This document shows positions 23,768-36,300 of a stretch of 64,000 nt of DNA, in pieces. This DNA is from Parietaria judaica (lineage: Eukaryota > Streptophyta > Magnoliopsida > Rosales > Urticaceae). A model generated the notes under the pieces. It did no database searches and was not told the origin of the DNA. It saw only the letters and a program-made list of their open reading frames with translations. The translations under genes were made by a program, and so were the position numbers. Every line of letters starts with the position of its first letter. The first letter of the stretch is position 1. The DNA lies in assembly GCA_954871525.1 (NCBI GenBank), contig OX940860.1, forward strand, positions 52,502,724 to 52,566,723, read 5' to 3'.

Positions 23768-24245
23768 TCTTCAATTCGCTAAGCTGGATTGTATATAGAA
23801 ATTGGTTATGCTAAACCAATTACCAATATATCAATTATATGGAACATTTGCCGCATAATTATTCAATTTTGTATCAAGTGTACCTGACATATTTTTAATT
23901 TTTTTAATGACTTACACAAAGGCCACAACAAAACAATATTAAATTATTTCTACTAAAATAAAAAAAAAATATTTAACAATTGATTTTTTCGAAATTTAAT
24001 TATAGACATAGACGTGTTTTATGTGGGATATGGACGTAATTGGATGGCTCGGTTTTATGGCCTTTAAAAAAAGAGAGATTGGAAATATTTGGAAATTTTA
24101 AAAGCTACGCGGCTATAAATATTGAAAGTCTAAAAATTTACATTAGTGTTTAATAAGCACAACAACTTTAAGTATAATTGCCGTGAATGCCTAAATGTAA
24201 TAATAAATTTTTTGTTCATAAACTTGCATGATGCTAGCTTCTACT

Positions 24246-24675
24246 CAGGGCGGAGCCAGGATTTCGCCAAGAGGGAGCGAAAAAAAATTACGCCAAAATT
24301 TTTAGAACATAATATGATAAATAAAGTATTTTTCATAATTAATTTATGATAATCGATAAAATATTTAGTGATACAATTGTACAAAGATTATTACTTAATG
24401 TATAATAAAAGATTCTTTATATTAAGAAATGAGTACATATATAGAGATCATAATATTAAAAAAAAATGAAGTTGATGAGAATTGAACCTTGATCTTCTAG
24501 GAGAGAGTGTTAAAACTTTTCTTAAAATAATCACTACACCAGAGTATGAACATTGTTTAGTTATGATACATTTAGTGTATATTGATAAACTGTATATATT
24601 TCTTCATTAAAAATAACGGATTTGAATCAAGTGGGGGCGACTGCACCCGCTCGGCCCTTACTAAATCCGCCCCTG
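24246..24675. mobile_element. hAT-type MITE with CAGGG(G)CGGA ends and 8-bp TSD
   Basis: Left end CAGGGCGGAGCC, right end TCCGCCCCTG, forming an inverted repeat. Flanking octamers CTTCTACT (24238-24245) and CTTCTAAT (24676-24683) differ at one base, as expected for an older hAT target duplication. About 430 bp, with no coding capacity. Confidence 0.88.
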
Positions 24676-24683
24676 CTTCTAAT

Positions 24684-26473
24684 TATTTTCTCCTTTGGAT
24701 TTTAGGAAAAATGTGGTAATGAATATATGTAGTTTTAATATGATTAGGACTCGCAGCAAGTTAACTATTCAAATTAAAAACTAAATAATATTCATAAAAT
24801 CCAAATTAATCTACCAAATGTCAACCTTTAAACACAGTTTAATGATAATCGGACTTTAAATTGTAGATCCTCTTGGTCTTCGTCAATTATGAAATTAAAT
24901 CAACTTATAGATCAAGATTTGTAGGCCAAATAAAAATAACAACTTGCTTATTTAATTTTAGAATACTAGCTAGCACTACTCTAATTAGATTTAATATAGA
25001 TTGCAATTGCTCTCGTATGCTTGTTTTGTTTCATTTTCTTATTTTGTATTTTGATTTGCTGTTATCAATTTATTTTTTTATATAAATAAACTATTATAAA
25101 ATTATATTAATTGCATCTATCAGGAAAAACTTGTCAATAATTAGAAACAAAATGCATTTTTTTAATAGTTGAATTTAAATTTACTATCGATCAATTGTAC
25201 CATCACATAAACTAAAGTCTTTTATAATATTTTTTGTTGGAAATAGATTATCTGCGAGAAACTAAACGCTAAGTGAAAAAAAACTTTTGTTTTTTATTTT
25301 AAAAGTGCAATCAAAGCCTAACCTAAAAGAAGAACTAACGCCAATCACTCTTAATTTTATCATAATACGATCTCATTTTCTTAATATAGGAAAGCACTGA
25401 CTCAATAGTATACTTTTTAATTATTATTATTATTATTATTAGTAGTAGTAGTAGTAGTAGTAGTATTGTTATTGTTGTTATTATCTGGATTAAGGTAGCT
25501 TCTTAATTATTATAAAAGTATAAATTGAAAACCCCACTACATTGACTTATTTCATGAGTGGACATGCATTTTACGTGGTTAGAAATGCATGACTTAATCA
25601 AAAAAATGGTTGTATTCATGCATAATAATCTATATTTTTGTCGGTTATATAGTATAATATATAATAATCTCCCATTTCAAAGGTTGGCATATTATTATAT
25701 CAATCCACTTTTGCTTTAACTAGTGTTACGTCTTCCATTAACGACAAGGATATATGTATATCTAATTATCTACATTTCTAAAAAGATTAACCTCAAAATC
25801 TATTTTTTATCAAATACTTCCAATCAAAGATAATGAATTAACAACAATTAGGTATAATATGCGTGTAAATTGGGAACAAATTGCTCAATTATTGGTTAGA
25901 TCGTGGCCCTTTTTGATGGTCGATGAATATCTTCACCGACAATATTGGTGATATTGACCCTTAAACTATAATTTTCAAATTCATAACCTGCTTAATTATC
26001 TAACGTAGATACAAAATTACCGAAAAATTAAAACCGCAAAATTATAACAAGAACAGTCGACTTTTATTTATCAAATATATCAAGCTAAGCAAATTACATT
26101 ACATAGTTTTAATATAAAGACATCAATATGAATTATATGAGGTGAGGAATGGAGGAAGGTGGAAGAAAAAGTTAATTAAATGGCAATAAATATTAATCCA
26201 AATAAGATACCAAATAGCATGGAATAAAAAAAAGTGAATAGCGTAAATAAATGTAAAGAAAAAAAATACAAATAGTCGTTCATAATGATGCAAATCTCCG
26301 AAAAAATCGCAATGCGATTTCCATATCACTTTCAAGTACGTCGGTCGCATGCCTACAAAAACGCTAACCCTAACTCTAACATGTCATCATTATTACACAA
26401 AAAATGCAGTAGCCAAACTAGAGAGGAAAATTGAGGGTTGGTTTCAATTTAAAAAAATAATATATCTGGTGTC
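24684..26473. other. Gene-free AT-rich stretch
   Basis: No gene seen. Contains a compound trinucleotide repeat (TTA)n(GTA)n at about 25417-25466. Confidence 0.6.
25417..25466. repeat. Compound (TTA)n-(GTA)n microsatellite
   Basis: A run of ATT/TTA units switches to AGT/GTA units at about 25440. Confidence 0.9.
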
Positions 26474-26481
26474 AGTGAAAT

Positions 26482-26973
26482 CAAGGTTCAACATGCCGAA
26501 TTTGCCGATAAATCGCTTGCCGTTTTCGACGGATTTATCGTTTGCTTGCCGATTAATCGACGAAAAACTAATAAACACTGTAGATTATCGTTACCAACAC
26601 TTATCGAGGATTATCTATGGATTATCGACACTTATTGAGGATTATCGATGAAAAATCTCTAAAATATTTTTAAGATATATTTACTAAGTTTATAATGTTG
26701 ATAAAACATTAAAATGCCAAAAATAAAATCATTTCATACTCAAACATAGGTAATAAAATATAGTCTCACTCTCACATATGCAAATACTCGAATAAAATCA
26801 CCAAAAAGTACAAAATTTCTTGAAAAGTACCATATTTTCGTTATTTTTCAAGATGTTTGCCGATTTTCGACAAAAATCATGGAAAAGTACTGACATGACC
26901 GTCTTGCCAATAACTAGCTGGAAGACGGATAATCGAAGATTATCGAAGATAATCGTGGAAAAGTCGAACCTTG
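26482..26973. mobile_element. hAT-type MITE, CAAGGTTC family, perfect 8-bp TSD
   Basis: Ends CAAGGTTCAACATGCC and, inverted, CAAGGTTCGACTTTTCC. Flanked by perfect AGTGAAAT duplications (26474-26481 and 26974-26981). The interior has repeated CCGATAAATCG / GATTATCGA motifs. A longer member of the same family lies at 57815-58910. Confidence 0.93.
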
Positions 26974-26981
26974 AGTGAAAT

Positions 26982-27815
26982 ATATTCAGATACTTAATAA
27001 AATGATATTGGGGCTCTATCAGGCCCGATATTGGAGGTACCCATGAAGGCCTCGTGGGCCACCTCTAACGATCCACTTTTCAATCGCTACTTCTTATACT
27101 TGAACTTTTCAAAACATCTTGTTTATGAAAAATGTTTCTAGACTTGTTAACAATTTTTATTTTTATTTTTTATATAGTAATATGAAAAACCATTTTATAT
27201 ATGATGTAGGTTTAAAACAAAAGATAAAGGATAAATCCCATCTAACTTAGAGAGCAACTTAAAGTCGAATAGCAAAAGGTTATTAGTACAATACTTTAAT
27301 TAATTCATACGAGAACTCCTCTAATGAAGTTTCTAAATCAAAATACGAAAAATAATAAAATTGCGGAAATATGGTCTTAATGATCGGTTTCACTACTTAT
27401 GCACTGATGTTGGTTCTGCCTCATCCGATACTAACTTCCGACTGGTTTCTTTCTTGAATCTACGTCACAACTATAATGAGATAACGTCCAATACGTACAA
27501 GCAGATATAACTCACAGTAAATAAACAACTTAAAATCATATATCAAACTATGTTGTAACATTTTGTACAACATCATATCAAACTCCACATAAGCCTAACA
27601 TACGATCTTAAAACATATCATATAACAATGAAATATATTATATTATCTTAAAGTTATCATAATATTTCATATAAATATTTTTAACATAATTTGGGCCCTG
27701 CGTACAAACCTTTGCGCGCAATCAACATGAGATCAGGGGAGCTACCCAAACCGAATCATTCCCGCGGTATCATAATAAGACCTTAGTCGTCCCTGGTACG
27801 ACACTTTTAAAAATA
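26982..27815. other. Gene-free AT-rich stretch
   Basis: No gene or clear repeat boundary seen. It is the left flank of the next MULE. Confidence 0.5.
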
Positions 27816-29252
27816 CGGTTAATGATCCAAATGTCCATTTTTTTTTATCAAACCTTTTTAACAAAATGCCCAAACCTATTTATGGTAATCAAAACTACCA
27901 ATGAATTAAAACATGGACCAATATACCCTTAATCCTTTTTATGTTTATTTTTAATTTTAAAAATCAATTTAGTTAATCATTTACCTGATATCGATTTAGT
28001 TAATTATTTAAAAATTCAATTTAATTTTTTCCTTAATTGTAGCTAAACCAAATAACTAATTAATTTTAAAAATTCCATAATTATTCGAATAAACTGACAA
28101 AAAGGTTTCGAAATATTTTTTCCCTGTTAATAAGGATTCTATTGATTTTAAATTTGAAAAACAAAATTCCAAAAATTCATTAAAAATCAATCATATTATT
28201 TTCAGCCTTTCATTTTTTATTTTTTTTTTGCAGAACAATATTTCATCTTATAGGAAACTCATGTGGCTAAAAACTAAAGCTAAAAACTGAAATTGTATTT
28301 AAATTTACCAAATATTGCAAATTGTAAATGTAATTACTAAACATTTTGTAATTATAATTTAGGGAAAATTATACACGAATTCGTAATTTCAGTTACAGAT
28401 ATTATACCCGATTTTGTAATTTTAGTTACAGAGTTTGTAACTCCTTCAAAACCCATAACCCTAAACCACGATTAAATAAAAACTAATTTCCGTTACAAAT
28501 TCGATTTTCTACTCATAGCACGAAACCAAAAAACGTGTAACTACAGAACCACATTCAGAGAAAATTAATCCAATATAAAACAAAGGAGATTCCGGTCTTA
28601 CTCTGCTGGATGGAGGGTACTCACAAAATCGCACGGGTGAAACAAACAAGGGGAGGACGGAGCTTCGCGACCGAGAGACGGCGAACAAACGAGGAGGGAA
28701 AACTAAGAATTACGGAGCGGGGCTTCATGACCGGAAGACGGTGATCAAACGAGGGTGGACGAGCTTTTGGCAAGAAACGAACGAGATGGGTTTAGGGTTA
28801 AGGCGATCGAACGAGCTAACGAGGGCGAACAGACTGAGAATGACGGAGCCTGTGCCTGTCTTCGCGCCCGACAGGCATGAGAGCGATGGAGCTTTTGGCG
28901 AGGAAACAAACTCTTGGGGAGCGGACGAACGAAGGAGATGACCGAAGGTTTTTTGAAATGGAAACAAACGAGGGGATTAGTGGAGAGACAGAAACATACA
29001 TCCATTAAATGAGGAAGATTTTTTTGAAAAATTTAAAGAATTAAATGACTAAAATAATTAGTAAGGAAATTTTGAAAATTGAAATGATTATTAATAATAA
29101 TTATACGAAATTTAATTATTATAACTAATAATTAAGGTTAATATGGTTCAAAAAAAATTGTTAGTGGGTATAATTATAAATCAATTTTAACAAACTATAT
29201 GGGCAATTTTCTTAAACGTTTATTACATTTTGGACATTTGGTGAGATTTCTT
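27816..29252. mobile_element. Non-autonomous MULE with long inverted ends and a GC-rich core
   Basis: Long related ends: left CCAAATGTCC...TGCCCAAACC...CAATATACCC, right the inverse (GGGTATAATTAT...GGACATTTGG). Flanking nonamers TTAAAAATA (27807-27815) and TTTAAAATA (29253-29261) match at eight of nine positions, which fits a MULE. The AT-rich arms surround a GC-richer core (28600-28990) with short ORFs in which I recognise no protein. The arms are homologous to those of the element at 51367-52919. Confidence 0.82.
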
Positions 29253-29378
29253 TTTAAAATATTTCTTATAAAATCATATATTACGTGTGTGTATATATAT
29301 ATATATATATATGTGGGATTTCTTTTAAAAATATTTCTTATAAAATCATATATTACGTGTGTGTGTGTATATATATAT
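29240..29378. repeat. Tandem duplication of about 68 bp with embedded (AT)n
   Basis: The block AAATATTTCTTATAAAATCA followed by TATTACGTGTGTG occurs twice in tandem, each followed by a TA run. The duplication straddles the right end of the adjacent MULE. Confidence 0.8.
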
Positions 29379-31440
29379 ATTTTTATCGTAAAAATATACG
29401 TATCATTTTCACATCATATGAACATTATAGTCATGCTTAAATAACAAAGATATCACATGCATACAATCACACATAAATATTAACGATCATACGAAACATA
29501 TCAACCATACATATGCATTGTCAACTATAGATAAAACACACAATATTATTGTCATGATATAGGTACGTACCTTAGTCCTTACGAAATATTTTCCTAACGC
29601 ATATTGGTGCACGCGGAGCACGAGTTTCCCGATATTTAGCTTTCAATATCCCATCTCGGGCACTATATATTATAACATAATTTCTCATTCCCGTATATAC
29701 TCATATACTAATCCTATTCCTATGAACTACTAATAGGTTGCGTTTCTTCTAAACCTACTAATAATGCTTATACTTATTCATACTATAAAATGAACTGGTA
29801 GGAAAATAAAAACTTGGTACATATGCATGTTTAAAAAAAAAACAACATACAATATAAATAAAAATATGGTTTACATTACTTTATTGATAATGTATATTGT
29901 TATGTGCATTTTTCGGAAAATATAAAAATTGGGCCCCTTTTGACAAAAGTCAAAGCACATTAGTGGAAGTCAAACCCTAAATCGCAAATCAGGGTTACAA
30001 CCCTATGGGCTAGAAATTGGGGAAGCCTAATCAGGCTTTCCCTTGTCGCGCACACAGGCTGGGCCGAAGGCCTAGTGCATCCTTCATTCGGGCTGGGCTC
30101 CAAGTCCAGGGTCACTCCAAGATTTTATTAAATCTTGAAAATAACATAAGATTTGTTTTATTAAAATCTTATTTGGTATTTTCTGAAAAGATTTTTTTTG
30201 GATTTATTATTTATTTGATTTAATCATTAAAATCTTAGAGTGAATATCTCTAATTAATTAAGATAATATCTCAAGTTGGTTGAGAAAATTTCTCCAAAGC
30301 GGTTGGACCTTTTCCTATAAATAAGTGAGTCCCGAAACCTGAAATCATAACTCACATTCTTCAGAAAAATCGCCCCCACTCTCTCTCCCTCAAGCTTTCT
30401 ACGATTTTCTAAGGGTCCAAAATCCCAAAGAATCAGATTTAGGGTTTATGGTTCTATTCGGTGGGAGCCCACACATCCCGGTGGTCAAGATCTGGATAAT
30501 ACATCAGTAGACCCATGGGAGCCATCTTCGAAGATTCAATCAAGAAGAAATTCGAAAAAGGAAATTTGCATTGAGTCAAGAACGAGAAGATGGAGCTAGA
30601 GCAAAGATCAAAATTGCGCATCAGAATCGTGAATCGAAAAAGGTACGCAATTGATTTTTTTATTGTGATAATTATTTATTACATACTCAAAGCTCAATCA
30701 ATTCGTTTTTGAAAAGGAAAATAATAAAAAAATTTATGTCACAATCGGGATAATTAATTTTTGAATTATACATAACCAGATAGGGTCACGAGAATTATTG
30801 GTATGGGACTTTAATTCCTGTGAAAATATTTTTTAAAGGTTACCCTACGCGTGTGTTTAATGATCGACTATTAATTAGAGGGGATTCGTGTGAATCAGAC
30901 CCCTAACATATTTTATACCTACAATACCCTTTTAACATATTAACGTGTATTAACAAAGTTAATTTTTCTTAAAAATAAGAATATTTACTTGTGTTTACAG
31001 AAAATCTATATTAACGTGTATTAACTGAGTTAATTTGTTTACAAACAAAAAATCGTGATTAAAATTTTAACAAAAATTTAATTTATTTTTAAACAAATTA
31101 ACTTAGTTAATACACGTTAATATAGTTAATACACGTTAATACAATGGTAATACGGTCTTTCATGATTTATTAATGTGGTTGATTGACTATTTGGCAATAT
31201 TAATCAAAAGGTTAGCTATTTTGCAAAATGTATGTTGCAATAAATTTACAAAAGCCCTGGAGAGCTGGTTTCCAAAATCTAATACGATTTGGTATGAGTA
31301 ATAAAGCAAACAGAAAGAATTATATGTAATAATAAGGCTTAATTACGGCAAAAAGACTCAATCTTTAGTCAAATGCTCTGTTGTGCATACAACCTCCGTA
31401 AATGGCGGCAAAAGTACTCAAATTTGGTATTTGGGAGTTG
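29379..31440. other. Gene-free stretch with promoter- or LTR-like segment
   Basis: No protein-coding gene recognised. The part from about 29900 to 30780 has an LTR-like look: a CTATAAATA box near 30316 followed by a C/T-rich leader. No partner LTR or TSD was found, so I leave it unclassified. A strong inverted repeat lies at 31007-31124. Confidence 0.4.
31007..31124. repeat. Inverted repeat with arms of about 33 bp
   Basis: Arms 31007-31040 and 31091-31124 are near-perfect inverted copies built from TATTAACGTGTATTAAC and GAGTTAATTTGTTT blocks, separated by about 50 bp. A related half-copy lies at 30940-30965. Confidence 0.85.
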
Positions 31441-31475
31441 ACCGAGGAAATCTGTCAATCTGGCTATTAGCATTT

Positions 31476-31525
31476 GCCACGTGGCATGCCACACGGCACT
31501 TGGCCGCCATGTGGCATGCCACGTA
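31476..31525. promoter_or_regulatory. G-box and GTGGCATGCCAC palindromes upstream of the PPR copy
   Basis: The segment contains CCACGTGGC (a G-box core) and two copies of GTGGCATGCCAC within 50 bp. It lies about 30-70 bp upstream of the PPR start codon. Regulatory meaning is inferred only. Confidence 0.35.
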
Positions 31526-31548
31526 ATTATTATTTTTTAAATAATAGT

Positions 31549-32684
31549 AATGGTTCTCTGCATTCGAGCTCCTCGATTTTCTACTGCAGCTTCGCTGAGA
31601 CCCACACTCTCTTCCCTATTCCAATCCAAAACCAGAACCGACTCCAAGCCTCAGCAGATCGCTGCTCTCCAATGCCTCCGAGCCGACTTCAGGTCGAGTG
31701 GCATCGAACCCTCTCAGGCGCTTCGCTATTTCGACGATATGCTTGGCCTGCATCCACGCCCTTCTCTGACGGAACATCTCTAGTGGAATTTCACCCAACT
31801 TAATCACTTAAAATATGCTGTGACTTATAACTATTTGATTAAAGGAAGATAAGATTGTAGAGGTCCACGTTGAAAGAAGCTCAGAGAATGCTTGATCAAT
31901 TTTCATACAGCAGTTTGCTAGTCGGCCTCACCCGAGCTGGCAACCTTAACGACGCCAAAAACCTATTTCATTCCAATACTGCGCACCTACTTCTTGTAAC
32001 TACAACGTGTTGATCCACGCAAATTTTAAGAAAAAGAAGATAGATGAAACTGTGGAGCTCTCTTGGGAAATGATTCCCAATGGCGTAAAGCACACTGTTG
32101 AGGCTTACAACACCTTGTTGGGTGGCCTGTTTCGTTTAGGTAGAGCTCTGGAGGCGCGTAAGTTGTTTGATGAAATGGTGGATATTGGCTTGCCACCAGA
32201 CTCGATGACATATGTAACCGTTATCAATGTTTTGTGTATGGACAACTGTCCCACTGCAGCTTTAGAGCTTTTTCAAACCTTGGAAGATCGTAGGATCAAA
32301 CTCAATATCGACGTTGTAAACAGCCTTGTGAACGGATTAAGCGAAACGGGAAGATTCGAAGCAGCATGGGAACTTTTCACAGGGCTGCACAAACGGGGTT
32401 TGCTGGCTGATTCTATAACGTATAATACGATGATCCAAGGGCTCTGCAAAGAGGACAAGTTAGAAGAGGCAAATGAATTGTTTCTCAAGATGAAGCACAA
32501 CGGTTGTACCCGAACGACTACAACTTATAATATATTGATGCGCAGTTTATTCAGAAATAACGAGTTGCCAAAAGTGGAGGAGCTTCTTCACGAGATGGCC
32601 GCGAAAGGGTTGCAACCAGATAAGTGCACAATCTTAATTGTCATTAAATTGGTCTTGAAGGATGAGAAATATCGCGACTCTTAG
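31549..32684 (+). pseudogene. P-class PPR gene copy, internally deleted (Rf-like)
   Basis: The start (MVLCIRAPRFSTAASLRPTL) resembles an organelle-targeting leader and parallels the start of the paralogue at 53157. After about 75 residues the frame stops, and the sequence resumes near 31900 with SSLLVGLTRAGNLNDAKNLF, which aligns to the middle of the paralogue, so several PPR repeats are deleted. From 32007 to the stop at 32682-32684 there is an open reading of 225 residues with about six 35-residue PPR motifs, for example VEAYNTLLGGLFRLGRALEA and SITYNTMIQGLCKEDKLEEA. It ends KLVLKDEKYRDS as in the paralogue. Intact P-class PPRs bind organellar RNA; this copy lacks the targeting region in frame and is very probably non-functional. 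Confidence 0.88.
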
Positions 32685-32812
32685 TTCGCTTCCGACATTT
32701 CGCAATCAAACCACATTGTCAGGTAACACTCTTGTAAAAGACTTTAATTTCTTTGAAAAGAAAAAACAGTGAAAACATAGGGTATTTATATTTGATGTAA
32801 AGAAAATGTTTG

Positions 32813-33329
32813 TGTTAATATGTGAAGCCTAATTTCATTGGGAAAGTCATGACTAGCCTAGGGGTAATTTTGGTATTTCCTCTATGTTGCTTTTAGACTT
32901 TCATGATGGTAAAGTTGTCTTCTTGGAGAAGCTTTGACCAAGGCCAAGAATAGAGAGCTCATGGGTTTCTTCAACCTTCAAGAAGAGAGAAAAGGTGAGA
33001 GCTTTGTGTGAAGAGCTTGGAGAAGAAAGCTTGTGTTGTTAGGACTTTAGTTTCTCTGTTGTAGCCACCATTTCTGGTGAAGGGAAGAACAAAGGGGTTT
33101 TGTTCTTGAAGTGAGAAACACTTGTAAACACAAGGGAAGAGTGAGTGAGCTCGAGGGTGTATTCGAACAACTCCGTTGGAGATTCTAGTGGATCATATTT
33201 GCAAGCGGCAAGTGGACGTACCTCCCGCATTGGGGGCGAACCACTATAATCTCCGGTGTCATTCTTATTTCGTTTCTTGCCATCATTTCGTCTTCGGTTC
33301 AAAGGGGATTCGGTGATTATTCCCTAACA
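32813..33329 (+). repeat. 5' LTR of the young copia element
   Basis: Begins TGTTAATATG and ends CCCTAACA; 517 bp; nearly identical to 37431-37947. Confidence 0.97.
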
Positions 33330-33331
33330 AC

Positions 33332-33343
33332 TGGTATCAGAGC
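33332..33343 (+). other. Primer-binding site (tRNA-iMet)
   Basis: TGGTATCAGAGC two bases after the 5' LTR. Confidence 0.95.
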
Positions 33344-33372
33344 AACCGGGTTGTGTTGCGATCTAGAAGACG

Positions 33373-36300
33373 ATGGGTGGAAACGATGGGTTGGTGCAAA
33401 GCTTGAAGTTCGATGGTTCAGACTACGCCTTTTGGAGAATGCAAGTCGAAGACTACCTTTACGGTAGAGAGCTTCATCTTCCTTTGGGTTCGAAACCAGA
33501 GGATATGGATGAGGCGGAATGGGCTCTGCTCAACAGAAAAGTGCTCGGAGTTGTGCGGTTGACGTTGTCGAGGAATGTCGCGCACAACGTGGCGAAGGAG
33601 AAGACCACGGCGAGCATGATGAAAGCTCTCTCCGATATGTACGAGAAACCCTCGGCGAACAACAAGGTATTTCTCATGAAGAAACTTTTCTATTTGAGAA
33701 TGGAAGAAAGTGGGTCTGTAGCTACTCACTTGAACGAGTTCAACACCATAGTCAATCAATTGTCGTCCGTTGAAATAGACTTTGATGATGAAGTTCGTGC
33801 CCTAATTTTGTTGGCGTCTTTACCACCGAGTTGGGAATCGATGAGGGCAGCGGTTAGTAACTCCGTGGGTACTGCCAAGTTAAAGTTCAACGATGTCAGA
33901 GATCGTATTCTTGCAGAGGAAGTTCGGAGAATCGATTCAGGGGAAGCATCGTCGAGTTCTGCGTTGCACGTAGAACACAGAGGCAGAGGAACCGAAAAGA
34001 GCCACAACCGGAACAAGGGCAGATCAAAGTCAAGAAATGGCAGAGGTCAGTCAAGATTCGGACGAAAAATGGAGTGTTGGAATTGTGGTAAAACGGGCCA
34101 CATGAAGAAAGATTGTAGAGCTCCGAAGAAGAAACATGACAACAGAGAAGACGCCGTAAATGCGGCTACCGAAGAAGTCGGTGATGCGTTATTCTTGTCG
34201 GCCGACAACCCGGTCAGTGGAGTTGTTGAGGATAAGGGTGATGCGCTATTGTTGTCCGTTGATAGCCCGATTGATAGTTGGGTGCTTGATTCGGGAGCGT
34301 CTTTCCACACCGCTCCGAACAAAGAGCAAATGGAGAACTACGTTGCGGGGAACCTTGGGAAAGTCTATTTGGCCGACGGCATACCACTAGATATTGTTGG
34401 TACCGGGGACATCACCTTGAAGATGCTAAACAGACGCACGTGGAAGATTAAGAAGGTTCGACATGTGCCGAAATTGAAGCGCAACTTAATTTCGGTGGGC
34501 CAACTCGACGGAGAAGGCCACACGATAACCTTTGGCGGTGGAGCGTGGAAGGTAGCAAAGGGTGCTTTGGTCGTTGCCCGCGGCCATAAGACCGGCACCC
34601 TTTACATGACGACAAGTTGTTCCGACTCAGCCGCGCTCGTGGACAATGCCAACAAGTCCGAGTTGTGGCACAATCGACTCGGACACATGAGCGAGAAAGG
34701 TATGAAGATTCTCGTGAAAGACGGAAAGATTTCCGAGCTCAAGTCGGTGGAGCACCATTTGTGCGAGAGTTGTGTGCTTGGGAAACAACGGCGAGTTAGT
34801 TTCTCAAACGGAGGGAGAGAGTTGAAGACCGAGAAGTTAGAATTGGTTCACACGGATGTGTAGGGACCGGCCCCGGTTGCTTCCCTCGGAGGGTCACACT
34901 ACTATATAACGTTCATCGACGACTCAACAAGAAAGCTTTGGGTCTACTTCATGAAGCACAAGTCCGATGTGTTCACCGTTTTCAAGAAGTGGAAAGCTTT
35001 GGTTGAGAATGAGACAAGCTTGAAGTTGAAGAGTTTGAGATCCGACAATGGCGGAGAGTACATTGACGGAAACTTCAAGAGATATTGTGCCGAACATGGG
35101 ATTAAGATGGTGAAGACCATCCCCGGAACGCCTCAACAAAACGGGGTAGCGGAGAGGATGAACCGGACCATAAATGAGCGTGCAAGAAGCATGAGGTTAC
35201 ACTCCGGGCTACCGAAGACGTTTTGGGCCGATGCGGTTAACACCGCGGCGTACTTGATCAACCGAGGACCATCCGTTCCATTAAATTTCCGAATTCCGGA
35301 AGAGGCTTGGAGAGGAAAGAAGGTAAACCTTTCTCATTTGAAAGTGTTTGGTTGTTTGTCTTATGTTCATATTGATGCCACTTCTAGAAGTAAGCTTGAT
35401 GCAAAGTCTAAGAAGTGTTATTTTATTGGCTATGGTGACTCCGAGCTTGGTTATCGTTTCTGGGATGACCAAAACCGGAAGATCATCCGAAGCAGGGACA
35501 TCATCTTCAATGAACAAGTGTTGTACAAAGACAAGCTTCGAGAAGTCCCAGAAAGCCGCGTAACGGAGAATGAAAAATCAGCGGTGGTTGATCTGAATGA
35601 GTTTCCGGCACACGAGTCGCAAAGGGCTGCCCCGGAAGTGGGAGAACAAGCAGCCGAAGAAGAAGAACATCGGCATGAGAGTGATGAAGAAGGCGATGAA
35701 GAAGTTGAACCCCCGTCAAGTCAACAAACGCCGATCACCGAGCTACGCCGATCTTCTCGGGTGAGAAGGCCAACACAAAGGTTCTCACCGTCGCTCAACC
35801 ATATTTTGCTCACCGACAAGGGTGAACCCGAGAGCTATGATGAAGCTAAGGAAGTCGATGAATCGAGCAAGTGGGAGTTGGCGATGAAGGACGAGATGGA
35901 CTCATTGTTGTGCAATAAAACGTGGGAATTAGCCGAGCTACCGGCGAAAAAGAAGGCGTTACACAACAAGTGGGTCTACCGGATAAAGGAAGAACACGAC
36001 GGGAGAAAGCGCTACAAAGCGCGGTTGGTCGTGAAGGGCTTCCAACAAAAGGAAGGCATTGACTACACCGAGATTTTCTCTCCGGTAGTCAAGTTGGTAA
36101 CTATCCGAACCGTCCTTGGATTGGTGGCGAAAGAAGATCTACACCTTCAACAAATGGATGTGAAGACGGCGTTTCTTCACGGAGATTTGAAGGAAGAGAT
36201 CTACATGAGACAACCGGAAGGCTTCGAGGTCAAAGGCAAAGAGAAGATGGTGTGCAAGCTCCAAAAGAGTTTGTACGGCTTGAAACAAGCTCCGAGACAA

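Noticed and set aside
28725..29005. Overlapping short ORFs in the MULE core as host genes
   Set aside because: All lie inside a TSD-bounded element and match nothing I recognise.
29898..30780. Solo LTR
   Set aside because: TG...CA-like ends and a TATA box can be chosen, but no TSD or second LTR supports them.
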